Assembly: GCA_002789815.1 (NCBI GenBank)
Contig: PFTZ01000047.1
Location: forward strand, 1 to 17,527
Reading direction: 5' to 3'
Source: Candidatus Berkelbacteria bacterium CG_4_9_14_3_um_filter_39_23
GTDB taxonomy: Bacteria; Patescibacteriota; UBA1384; GWA2-35-9; CG2-30-39-44
DNA length: 17,527 nt
Shown here in pieces: positions 11,467 through 17,527 of this stretch. Made by a program: the position numbers and the translations under genes. Under the pieces are notes generated by a model. It saw nothing but the letters and a program-made list of their open reading frames with translations, made no database searches and was not told where the DNA came from. Position 1 is the first letter of the stretch, and each line of letters starts with the position of its first letter.

Positions 11467-13923
11467 ATGGAAAACTATATTGAGATTCGGGGATCAAAAG
11501 TAAACAATCTAAAAAATATTTCCTGTAAAATACCTAGAAATAAATTGACTGTTATTACTGGTTTGTCCGGTTCGGGAAAGTCCTCTTTGGCGTTTGACAC
11601 TATTTTTGCCGAAGGGCAGAGGCGTTATGTTGAGTCACTTTCAAGTTTTGCCCGCCAGTTTCTCGGCGTTTTGGAAAAACCTCATGTGGATGAAATCAAA
11701 GGGTTGTCTCCAGCGCTATCGATTGACCAAAAAACCGCGGTTCGTTCTCCGCGCTCAACCGTTGGAACAATGAGTGAAATATACGATCATTTAAGACTGA
11801 TGTTTTCGCATATCGCTACGATCAAATGTATGCATTGTCATACAAAAATGAAAATGATTGAGTATAATAGCGAAGGCGGAACAAAAAATTGGCAATGCCC
11901 TAAATGCAAATATATGATGAGCGGGTCGTCTATTTCTTCTTTTTCATTTAACAGTCCAGAAGGCGCGTGTCCCGAGTGTCAAGGACTAGGCGTGAAATTA
12001 GAAATTGATCCGCGATTAGTGGTGCCTAATACCAAACTCACAATAAACGAAGGCGCGATTCGTCCGTGGCAAAGAATGGTAACTGGCTATGTGTGGCAAA
12101 AGCAAGAATTGGAAAAATTATCAAAAAAAATGAAATTTTCTTTTGACGCGCCGATCTATAAATTAGCGTCAAAAAACGCGCGAGAGATTTTGTATGGCAG
12201 TTTAGAATACGGATACGAAGGCGTGATTCCGAATTTGGAGCGCAAGCACAAAGAAACTAATTCAGAATATATTCGTAAAGAAATCGAACGATATATGGTG
12301 AAAAAAATCTGCCCAGGGTGCAAAGGCGCGCGTCTTAAAAATTCATCCTTGATGTTTGAAATCAATGGTATAAGCATTGCGGACTATTCAAGAATGAGCA
12401 TAGATAAATTAAAGCAGAATATTGGCAATCTTCTGAAAAGTAAAACGGTTTTGACTTACGAGGAAAAAGAAATTACCCGCCAATTATTACTGGAAATGTC
12501 AGAAAGGGTCAGTTTTATGCAGGATGTGGGATTAAATTATTTGACGCTTGATCGAAGCTCGGATACTTTGGCTGGCGGAGAAGCGCAGAGAATTCGGCTT
12601 GCTACTCAGCTCGGCTCAAGTTTGATAGGGGTTGTTTATATACTAGACGAGCCAACTATCGGGCTTCACCCCAAAGATCAGGGAAAGATGATAGAATGCT
12701 TGTTAAAATTACGTAACCTTGGCAACACAGTAATTGTGGTTGAGCACGAAAAATTGGTAATGGAAATAGCCGATTACATTATTGACATTGGACCACTAGC
12801 TGGCGACAAAGGTGGAGAGATTGTGGCTGAGGGCACGATGGATATGATTAAAAAATCAAAATCATTAACTGCTGATTTTTTAACTGGCAAGCAAAAAATT
12901 TTCTTGCCCGCCAGAGAAATTAGCCAAGATCAAAAATATATTGCAATTCAAGGCGCGCAAGAATTTAATTTAAAAGATATAAGCGTCAATATTCCAGTGG
13001 GTCGCTTAACAGCGGTGACGGGCGTGTCTGGTTCTGGCAAATCTACCTTGATAGATAATATACTTGTCAGGAGTTTAAAACAAAAATTTTATAATGCCAA
13101 AAGCGTGCCGGGAAAATATAAAAGTATTATTGGGACAGAATCGATCAACAAAATTATCAATATAACCCAAGCGCCGATCGGACGCAATGTGCGGTCCAAT
13201 CCTGCCACCTACACTGGGTTGCTGTCGCTCCTTCGGGATTTGTTTAGCAAACAGGAGCTGGCTGTCAAACGGCGTTATACGCCAGCGTATTTTAGTTTTA
13301 ATTTGAAAATCGGACGATGTGAGTATTGCCGAGGCGATGGAATGCTCAAGTTTGAAATGCACTTTTTACCTGATGTTTATGTAATGTGCAAGTCATGCCG
13401 AGGGAAAAGGTATAATCCAAAAACTTTGGATATTAAATACAAAAACCAAGATATTTCTGAGGTTTTGAAAATGACAGTTGATCAAGCGACTAATTTTTTC
13501 TTTGATCAGCCACAAATTTTACAAAAATTGAAAGTTTTACAAAAAGTTGGACTGGGATATTTACATTTAGATCAAAACGCGCCCGATTTATCAGGTGGTG
13601 AAGCGCAAAGAATTAAGTTGGCGACTGAGTTGTCGCGCGCGTCCACTGGGCAAACACTTTATATTTTAGACGAACCAACCACCGGGCTTCATTTTGCTGA
13701 TATAAAAAAATTATTGGTTGTTCTGTCTGGGTTAGTGGATAAAGGAAATACAGTGGTGGTGATTGAGCATAATATAGATGTAATTAAAAACGCTGACTGG
13801 GTAATTGATTTAGGACCAGAAGGCGGAGATAAGGGCGGTGAATTAATTTTTGAAGGCACAATCACAGATCTAAAAAAATGCAAAAAGTCATACACTGGTA
13901 AATTTTTACAAACTACCAAGTAA
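11467..13923 (+). CDS. uvrA: Excinuclease ABC subunit UvrA lacking the UvrB-binding domain
   Basis: UvrA is the damage-sensing ABC ATPase of nucleotide excision repair. Both ATPase halves are intact: Walker A TGLSGSGKSS (31-40) and VSGSGKST (about 520-527), signature LAGGEAQRIRLATQLG (368-383) and LSGGEAQRIKLATELS (near 708), and Walker B ILDEPT in each half. The C-terminal zinc module CEYC/CKSC (about 618-643) is present, as are CPEC (168-171) and CPGC (282-285). The protein has 818 residues against about 940. The difference falls between residues 119 and 152: where Escherichia coli UvrA has the UvrB-binding domain (about 131-245), only a short loop with CMHC (121-124) and CPKC (144-147) remains. 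Class II UvrA proteins share this absence. It could be UvrA2-like or a lineage-wide reduction of UvrA; uvrB is not in the window. Confidence 0.93.
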   Translation: MENYIEIRGSKVNNLKNISCKIPRNKLTVITGLSGSGKSSLAFDTIFAEGQRRYVESLSSFARQFLGVLEKPHVDEIKGLSPALSIDQKTAVRSPRSTVGTMSEIYDHLRLMFSHIATIKCMHCHTKMKMIEYNSEGGTKNWQCPKCKYMMSGSSISSFSFNSPEGACPECQGLGVKLEIDPRLVVPNTKLTINEGAIRPWQRMVTGYVWQKQELEKLSKKMKFSFDAPIYKLASKNAREILYGSLEYGYEGVIPNLERKHKETNSEYIRKEIERYMVKKICPGCKGARLKNSSLMFEINGISIADYSRMSIDKLKQNIGNLLKSKTVLTYEEKEITRQLLLEMSERVSFMQDVGLNYLTLDRSSDTLAGGEAQRIRLATQLGSSLIGVVYILDEPTIGLHPKDQGKMIECLLKLRNLGNTVIVVEHEKLVMEIADYIIDIGPLAGDKGGEIVAEGTMDMIKKSKSLTADFLTGKQKIFLPAREISQDQKYIAIQGAQEFNLKDISVNIPVGRLTAVTGVSGSGKSTLIDNILVRSLKQKFYNAKSVPGKYKSIIGTESINKIINITQAPIGRNVRSNPATYTGLLSLLRDLFSKQELAVKRRYTPAYFSFNLKIGRCEYCRGDGMLKFEMHFLPDVYVMCKSCRGKRYNPKTLDIKYKNQDISEVLKMTVDQATNFFFDQPQILQKLKVLQKVGLGYLHLDQNAPDLSGGEAQRIKLATELSRASTGQTLYILDEPTTGLHFADIKKLLVVLSGLVDKGNTVVVIEHNIDVIKNADWVIDLGPEGGDKGGELIFEGTITDLKKCKKSYTGKFLQTTK

Positions 13924-13943
13924 AATATACCCGCCTTACGCAT

Positions 13944-13977
13944 TTTGTCGCTCTGAGCCTGGCAAAACGGCGACAAA
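13944..13977. repeat. Inverted repeat after uvrA
   Basis: The 8-base arms TTTGTCGC and GCGACAAA (13944-13951 and 13970-13977) are separated by 18 bases. A second overlapping pairing, GGCAAA with TTTGCC, follows. There is no clear T-tract, so termination of uvrA here is possible but not shown. Confidence 0.35.
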
Positions 13978-14022
13978 CTTTGCCTTTTGCCCTTACGAGT
14001 CAATTAGCAATTACGTGTATAT

Positions 14023-14338
14023 AAAAAACCTTGAGTAATCCGTAAGCCAGATTTTGTTTTGGACAGATATCTATCTATGCGCTGGTCGAGCCAGCTTGCA
14101 CCAGCATATGTTTGCAAAGATACGTTTTGCAACGCAAACTTGTGGCAAAGCCACATTTTCACTCTCTACGCCAATAAATTGGCTGAGATTTATTTTCTGT
14201 TGCACTTGACCTAGGGTCGCCCCTGCCGCGCTTACGCGCGGATGCATTTTTGGGAGCTATTTTGGGTAGCCCTTTTGGTGTCTGGACTTTCCTCTGCTTG
14301 CAAAAGCAAACAGCATCTGTCTGTATTACTCAAGGCAG
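14023..14338 (-). ncRNA. rnpB: RNase P RNA
   Basis: This ribozyme matures the 5' ends of tRNAs. On the minus strand the 5' region holds the universal core GAGGAAAGTCC (14295-14285), and the 3' region holds the CTGGCTTACGG block matching the conserved GGCUUAU/C element. The ends pair as an 11-base-pair P1 helix (CCTTGAGTAAT at 14335-14325 with ATTACTCAAGG at 14039-14029). P1 is followed by six Ts (14028-14023), so its 3' strand is part of the terminator. Internal hairpins such as CCGCGCG-TAAG-CGCGG also fit the bacterial fold. The 5' end is predicted near 14338 from the promoter at 14345-14373. The length of about 310 bases is somewhat below the 350-400 of well-studied bacterial type A RNAs. 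It lies 49 bases downstream of tRNA-Gln. Confidence 0.92.
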
Positions 14339-14344
14339 TTTTAT

Positions 14345-14373
14345 ATTATAGTGAGTATATATCGGATTGTCAA
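14345..14373 (-). promoter_or_regulatory. Consensus promoter of rnpB
   Basis: On the minus strand, TTGACA (14373-14368), a 17-base spacer and TATAAT (14350-14345). Both hexamers are perfect. It lies in the short gap between the tRNA-Gln 3' end (14388) and the RNase P RNA. Confidence 0.8.
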
Positions 14374-14387
14374 CAAATTATCAGTGT

Positions 14388-14458
14388 TTCCCGGACAGGG
14401 ATTCGAACCCCGATTCCTAGGACCAAAACCTAGTGTCCTGCCGTTAGACGATCCGGGA
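14388..14458 (-). tRNA. tRNA-Gln (anticodon UUG)
   Basis: A 71-base cloverleaf: acceptor stem TCCCGGA/TCCGGGA with discriminator A, short D-arm, anticodon stem CTAGG/CCTAG with loop TTTTGGT giving anticodon TTG, and T-arm CGGGG-TTCGAAT-CCCTG with one G-U pair. The 3' CCA is not encoded (the DNA continues ACA), so it must be added after transcription. It reads CAA and, by wobble, CAG. Confidence 0.93.
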
Positions 14459-14516
14459 ATATAAATTTATACTTATACAAAACCAAAAGTTGGAAACACA
14501 ACCGAGATTTATAATC

Positions 14517-14545
14517 ATTATAGCAAAAAATTATTTCGTTTTCCA
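14517..14545 (-). promoter_or_regulatory. Possible promoter of tRNA-Gln
   Basis: On the minus strand, TGGAAA (14545-14540), a 17-base spacer and a perfect TATAAT (14522-14517). It would start transcription about 50 bases before the tRNA, just after the iscU stop. Confidence 0.45.
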
Positions 14546-14548
14546 GTT

Positions 14549-14977
14549 TTAGTTCAGGTTTTTTTTAAAATCTTCAATCGCATTTTTAAGCGCGCGGTCA
14601 GACAAAACAGAGCAATGGACTTTTTTGACCGGTAGACCGTTAAGTTTGGCGATGATCATTTGTGGGGTGACGAGCGTCGCTTTTTCAATGTTCATACCAC
14701 CGCGATTAAGTATCATTTCTGACAGCATTGAGGTAGTGGCAATGGCTGACGCGCAACCAAAAGTTTTCCAGCCAAATCGTTTTATTTTTTGAGTTTTAGC
14801 ATCCACTAAAATCCACACGCGCATCACATCACCACAGGCAGCTGATCCCGATGTGCCATAACCGTTAAATTTCCATCGTGGCGTTTTCCCAGTAATGAAA
14901 TTTTTTGGATTTAAAAAATGCTTTTTGACTTTGTCAGAGTAAATCCACGAAACTCCGTTATGTTTAATGTCAAACAT
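14549..14977 (-). CDS. iscU: Fe-S cluster assembly scaffold, IscU/NifU N-terminal type
   Basis: The scaffold receives sulfur from the cysteine desulfurase, builds a [2Fe-2S] cluster and passes it on. The three ligand cysteines and their contexts are present: SAACGDVMRVWILVD, KTFGCASAIATTSMLSEMI and GLPVKKVHCSVL. The last reads like the NifU form (GLPxxKxHCSV) rather than the LPPVK of IscU that HscA recognises. The N-terminal SDKVKKHFLNPKN also matches. I choose the ATG at 14977 (142 residues). An upstream TTG at 15034 would add 19 residues with no family match. It follows iscS after a gap holding a heptamer repeat array, and both belong to one operon with the DUF1858 gene. Confidence 0.9.
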   Translation of the reverse strand: MFDIKHNGVSWIYSDKVKKHFLNPKNFITGKTPRWKFNGYGTSGSAACGDVMRVWILVDAKTQKIKRFGWKTFGCASAIATTSMLSEMILNRGGMNIEKATLVTPQMIIAKLNGLPVKKVHCSVLSDRALKNAIEDFKKNLN

Positions 14978-15050
14978 ATTTTTTAAATTTTCATTATCAA
15001 GGCGCAAGTACAGACAATTTTCAAATTTTAACAAATAAAACGAGATATTT

Positions 15051-15078
15051 GTATCTTGTATCTTGCGTATTGTATCTT
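15051..15078. repeat. Heptanucleotide tandem repeat between iscS and iscU
   Basis: Four 7-base units lie head to tail on the plus strand: GTATCTT, GTATCTT, GCGTATT (degenerate) and GTATCTT. They fill most of the non-coding gap immediately after the iscS stop. No protein frame uses them if iscU starts at 14977. Confidence 0.7.
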
Positions 15079-15079
15079 T

Positions 15080-16294
15080 TTATGTTCCAATTATTTTTAA
15101 TTTTTTATATACTTTATCAAAAGCAATCAGAAAATACTCTAAATCTGATTTGACGGTGAATTTTCCTAAGGTGAGGCGAATTGAGCTGTGGGCTAATTCG
15201 TCGGATAGAGAAATTGCAACCAAAACATACGACGGCTTTAAATCATTTGACGCGCAAGCAGAACCAGTGGATGCCATTATTCCTTCTTGGTCAAGCATCA
15301 AGGTCATCGCCTCGCCCTCTACGCCAGGCACTGAAAAATTGATATTAGACGGAATACGGATTTGCTTATCGCCATTGAAAATAATTTTAGGATATTTTTT
15401 AGCTAATTTAACCCAGAGCCAGTCGCGTAATTTTTGTAAACGAATATTTTCCGTCGCTCTTTTTTTGCTAATGATGTCCAGCGCTTTTGCCAAACCAACT
15501 GCCAGCGCCGGGCTTTGCGTGCCTGGTCTGATTCCCAGTTCTTGTTCTCCGCCAGCCATTATCGGCAGAATAGGCGTTTTTTGGCGAATGAATAATCCGC
15601 CCGCGCCCTTTGGTCCATAAACTTTTGAGCCATTAAAAGATAGCAAGTCAATACCAATTTTGGATAAATCAATTTTAATATATGGAACAGCTTGACAAGC
15701 GTCAGTGTGAATATATATTTTATTTAAACCTTTTGAAATTCGGCGAACATTTTCTTTTCTTATAAAACGGCTAATTTTTTCAATCGGTTGAATCGTGCCG
15801 ATTTCATTGTTGACCCACATCACGGAAATCAAAAAAGTATCCTCGCGAATTAGTTTTTTAATTTGCCCCAAATTCACGATGCCGTTTTTTTCAACAGGCG
15901 CAATGCTTACCGTGAAATGTTCGCGCGATAAAACGTCAGCCGTATTTTTTACCGCGTGATGCTCGACATTAGTGGTGATTATATGCCCCGCTCTAAAATA
16001 TTTTGCCATTCCGCGAAGCGCTAGATTACAGGATTCGGTTCCGCCAGAGGTGAAGATAATTTCACTTGGATCGCAGTTAAAATTTTTGGCAACCAAAAAG
16101 CGCGCGGATTCGAGCGCGTCAAACGCGATTCTGCCGATTTGATATAAATTAGACGGATTGCCGAATTTTTCACTCCAATATGGCGCCATAGCTGCAGATA
16201 CTTCGGACGCGGTCGGTGTGGTAGAAGCATAATCAAGGTAGACAAGTTTTTTTGCGCCTGACACTTTTTTGTTTTGATGCTTATTTTTTGACAT
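15080..16294 (-). CDS. iscS: Cysteine desulfurase, IscS/NifS family
   Basis: This PLP enzyme takes sulfur from L-cysteine for Fe-S clusters and tRNA thiolation. It has 404 residues, the normal length. Seen in order: YLDYASTTP (19-27), the FGNPSNLY segment, FTSGGTESCNLAL near 80-92, VEHHAV with the PLP-stacking His near 109-114, NNEIGT near 160, HTDACQA near 195, and NGSKVYGPKGAGG with the PLP-binding Lys near 221. The active-site Cys lies in STGSACAS near 340, in the longer-loop arrangement of group I enzymes. GSK replaces the common AHK around the lysine. It starts 2 bases after the DUF1858 stop, so those two are co-transcribed and probably coupled. IscU, its natural sulfur acceptor, follows. 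Confidence 0.96.
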   Translation of the reverse strand: MSKNKHQNKKVSGAKKLVYLDYASTTPTASEVSAAMAPYWSEKFGNPSNLYQIGRIAFDALESARFLVAKNFNCDPSEIIFTSGGTESCNLALRGMAKYFRAGHIITTNVEHHAVKNTADVLSREHFTVSIAPVEKNGIVNLGQIKKLIREDTFLISVMWVNNEIGTIQPIEKISRFIRKENVRRISKGLNKIYIHTDACQAVPYIKIDLSKIGIDLLSFNGSKVYGPKGAGGLFIRQKTPILPIMAGGEQELGIRPGTQSPALAVGLAKALDIISKKRATENIRLQKLRDWLWVKLAKKYPKIIFNGDKQIRIPSNINFSVPGVEGEAMTLMLDQEGIMASTGSACASNDLKPSYVLVAISLSDELAHSSIRLTLGKFTVKSDLEYFLIAFDKVYKKLKIIGT

Positions 16295-16296
16295 TT

Positions 16297-16656
16297 TTAA
16301 TTCGTTTGTGATTTGAGATCACCTTTACGGCATTGCCGATGAGGTAATTTTGATTTTGAAATTTTATCAAAAGGATTATTTAATCTGTTTAGAATATCTT
16401 TTGTTTTGCCCTTACTCCACTTGTGCGCTTTGGCGCCTTGCCCTAAAGTTTCTAAAGTTGACCAAGGGCAATGCAAGCAATGTAACCCAGTTTTTTCTAG
16501 CACATCAATATTTTTAGGATTTTGGGCAATGATTTTAGCGATCACAGTTTGAAGAGTTATTTTAGTTTGCTGGGTTATTTTACTGGCGGATTTTTTTGTA
16601 TGAGAAATTTTATCAGTCATAATTATCAGTAATAATTTATTGTTAGTATTTATCAT
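16297..16656 (-). CDS. DUF1858-domain protein with CxxC motif
   Basis: Residues 30-95 match the DUF1858 pattern, a short helical domain found alone or in proteins linked to hybrid-cluster, ScdA/RIC-like and other redox systems. It ends in VLEKTGLHCLHCPWSTLETLGQGAKAHK, with the expected GLxCxxCxxxxxETLxxGAxxH spacing, and DILNRLN follows. The C-terminal 24 residues are basic and contain one more Cys. The protein has 119 residues from the ATG at 16656; a second ATG at 16620 would give 107 and loses no domain residues. The CxxC could bind iron or take part in thiol exchange. Two bases separate it from iscS, so I infer a role in Fe-S assembly, though the domain's biochemical function is not established. 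A palindrome lies directly upstream. Confidence 0.78.
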   Translation of the reverse strand: MINTNNKLLLIIMTDKISHTKKSASKITQQTKITLQTVIAKIIAQNPKNIDVLEKTGLHCLHCPWSTLETLGQGAKAHKWSKGKTKDILNRLNNPFDKISKSKLPHRQCRKGDLKSQTN

Positions 16657-16681
16657 TCGTTAATTCGCGCGAATTAGCGAA
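16656..16681. promoter_or_regulatory. Palindrome upstream of the Fe-S operon, possible operator
   Basis: A perfect 16-base palindrome, TAATTCGCGCGAATTA (16661-16676), extends by TTCG/CGAA flanks to 26 bases with one mismatched pair. It ends at the start codon of the DUF1858 gene, in the only sizeable gap before the operon. No strong promoter hexamers are evident near it. Confidence 0.45.
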
Positions 16682-16712
16682 TAGTTAATATTTTTATGGG
16701 GCGGGCAACGAA

Positions 16713-16925
16713 CTATTTTTTGTGCTTGAGGCAAAATTGACAAATAAAACTTTTGCCGTGTTCTAAATCATCTAAATTGATAATAGCAACTTTTGGCTCG
16801 GAATAACGTAGCACTTTATAAAACACGCCACCAGAGGCTACTTCGCTAATAATTTGAGAGATATTGGCTTGCGCTTTTTGGGTGGAAATGATTTTTTCTT
16901 TCACTTCTATGCTTTTGTTTGTCAT
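16713..16925 (-). CDS. Phd/YefM-like antitoxin-family protein, no toxin beside it
   Basis: The 70-residue protein has the Phd/YefM fold pattern: IISTQKAQANISQIISEVASGG (residues 12-33), then a beta-strand pair YKVLRYSEPKVAIINLDDLE (36-55). This matches the family layout in which short helices precede a strand ending in K/R-x-x-x-P-x-A-x-I. Such proteins bind DNA and usually neutralise a toxin encoded next to them. Here the usual toxin-binding C-terminus is replaced by FICQFCLKHKK, with a CxxC. No toxin gene follows: the next frame is the DUF1858 gene, 56 bases on, and the gene upstream is cysteine-rich and unrelated to known toxins. A role as a small stand-alone regulator, perhaps of the Fe-S operon, is inference. 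The start has no ribosome-binding site. Confidence 0.65.
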   Translation of the reverse strand: MTNKSIEVKEKIISTQKAQANISQIISEVASGGVFYKVLRYSEPKVAIINLDDLEHGKSFICQFCLKHKK

Positions 16926-17004
16926 ATGGTGATTTTGTTGTTTTTGGATATAAATAATTTAGAATTTGTTTGTTGCTTGGTACTTATATTTTGTAATTTA
17001 TTCT

Positions 17005-17033
17005 AATATATCATCCTATATAACATTTGTCAA
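17005..17033 (-). promoter_or_regulatory. Promoter of the Phd-like gene
   Basis: On the minus strand, TTGACA (17033-17028), a 17-base spacer and TATATT (17010-17005). It gives a leader of about 70-75 bases before the ATG at 16925. It may also serve the Fe-S operon. Confidence 0.65.
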
Positions 17034-17086
17034 ACAGGAATTTAGCCATTGACAGCAAAGCAAAAGTTTACTACTAGGGTTAAAAC

Positions 17087-17111
17087 AAAAAACTCCGAAT
17101 ATTTATTCGGA
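17087..17111 (-). terminator. Terminator of the cysteine-rich gene
   Basis: The arms TCCGAATA and TATTCGGA (17094-17101 and 17104-17111) form a tight stem that on the minus strand is followed by GTTTTTTG. Confidence 0.75.
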
Positions 17112-17155
17112 ACTAGAGGAGGGAAGGAAATCTTGGGGCAAGGGAACAAAATACT

Positions 17156-17527
17156 TTAAGCTTTCACGAACAACCAAATGATATTTTTTCCTTTTTGGCA
17201 TTTGGGGCAATAAATAAACGGATTATCTTGATGCTTCAAAATTGTGAAAATTAATTGGATGGGGAAGAAAATGTGGACCGGACTCAATGGATTCACATTA
17301 CAACTGGGGCTGGGGCAGGTGACAATTGACGCGCCGGTGAAGGTATAGTTATAGAAATTATCGTTTCGGTATTGTTTTGTACAATGCGGGCAGGAAAATT
17401 CGGTTCTGCCTGAATCGTTAGGGAAAGCGAAATAATTATCACAGCCAAATTTTTTCCAATTTTCCCGAATGGATAAAAATCGCAGATGCTTGGCGACAAG
17501 AGAAACAGATAACAGCCGTGGTGGGAT
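17156..17527 (-). CDS. Cysteine-rich protein of unknown function (C-terminal part)
   Basis: The reading frame is open from the right edge to the TAA at 17158-17156, giving the last 123 residues of a protein whose start is outside the window. It contains three cysteine pairs spaced as zinc ribbons: CPHC, C-PSPS-C and CPKC, plus a lone Cys in FGCDNYFAFPND. Between them are aromatic and hydrophobic stretches (NFYNYTFTGASIVTC, HIFFPIQLIFTI), so it looks like tandem small zinc-binding beta modules. A strong terminator lies 45 bases after the stop, which supports a real gene. A shorter frame in another phase (17293-17499) is its shadow. I do not recognise the family. Confidence 0.6.
   Translation of the reverse strand: MPPRLLSVSLVAKHLRFLSIRENWKKFGCDNYFAFPNDSGRTEFSCPHCTKQYRNDNFYNYTFTGASIVTCPSPSCNVNPLSPVHIFFPIQLIFTILKHQDNPFIYCPKCQKGKNIIWLFVKA

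Noticed and set aside
15063..15620. 185-codon plus-strand frame antisense to iscS
   Set aside because: It is a shadow of the strongly conserved iscS frame, with no recognisable domain.
17293..17499. 68-codon minus-strand frame near the right edge
   Set aside because: It is in a different phase from the cysteine-rich frame, which carries CxxC motifs and runs to a stop followed by a terminator.
1..17527. CRISPR array, prophage or insertion sequence
   Set aside because: No spaced direct repeats, integrase, transposase or terminal inverted repeats were seen.

Overview
The window is AT-rich bacterial DNA, densely packed and with the standard genetic code (TGA is used as a stop, for example by trmD and fmt). 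The gene set is what is seen in small-genome Candidate Phyla Radiation (Patescibacteria) bacteria: compact housekeeping proteins, a PriA homologue that has lost its ATPase motifs, a UvrA without the UvrB-binding domain, a DAGK-fold protein without the usual GGDGT motif, and no rimM in the rpsP-trmD cluster. This placement is inferred from gene content. No 16S rRNA gene or other phylogenetic marker is present to prove it.

Layout. Almost everything is on the minus strand. Bases 1-8220 hold, in transcription order from 8220 downwards: a Kef-type cation/proton antiporter, lepB, a degenerate priA, a GT4 glycosyltransferase, def, fmt, rpsP, khpA, trmD, a tiny zinc-ribbon protein and the start of rplY (cut by the left edge). 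This fuses two widely conserved neighbourhoods, priA-def-fmt and rpsP-khpA-trmD. A DksA/TraR-family gene (8350-8712, plus) diverges from the antiporter gene, and the two promoters share one -35 element. Bases 8963-11294 hold a minus-strand operon of bactofilin, a DAGK-like protein, infC, rpmI and rplT. infC starts at an AUU codon. uvrA (11467-13923) is on the plus strand. Bases 13924-14548 contain no protein gene but hold RNase P RNA (rnpB) and tRNA-Gln(UUG), both minus. Bases 14549-17527 (minus) hold a DUF1858 protein, a cysteine desulfurase and an IscU/NifU-type scaffold, forming an Fe-S assembly operon. Upstream of these are an orphan Phd/YefM-like protein and the C-terminal end of a cysteine-rich protein cut by the right edge.

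Functionally the window is mainly a translation set: initiation (IF-3, Fmt, Def), ribosomal proteins L20, L35, S16 and L25, tRNA modification (TrmD) and processing (RNase P), and a tRNA. Added to it are secretion (LepB), DNA repair (UvrA) and Fe-S cluster assembly. A recurring feature is strong sigma70-like promoters whose -10 box lies only 6-10 bases before the start codon (trmD, rpsP, antiporter, uvrA, the small zinc protein), which predicts leaderless mRNAs. I see no CRISPR array, prophage or insertion sequence, and no complete toxin-antitoxin pair.
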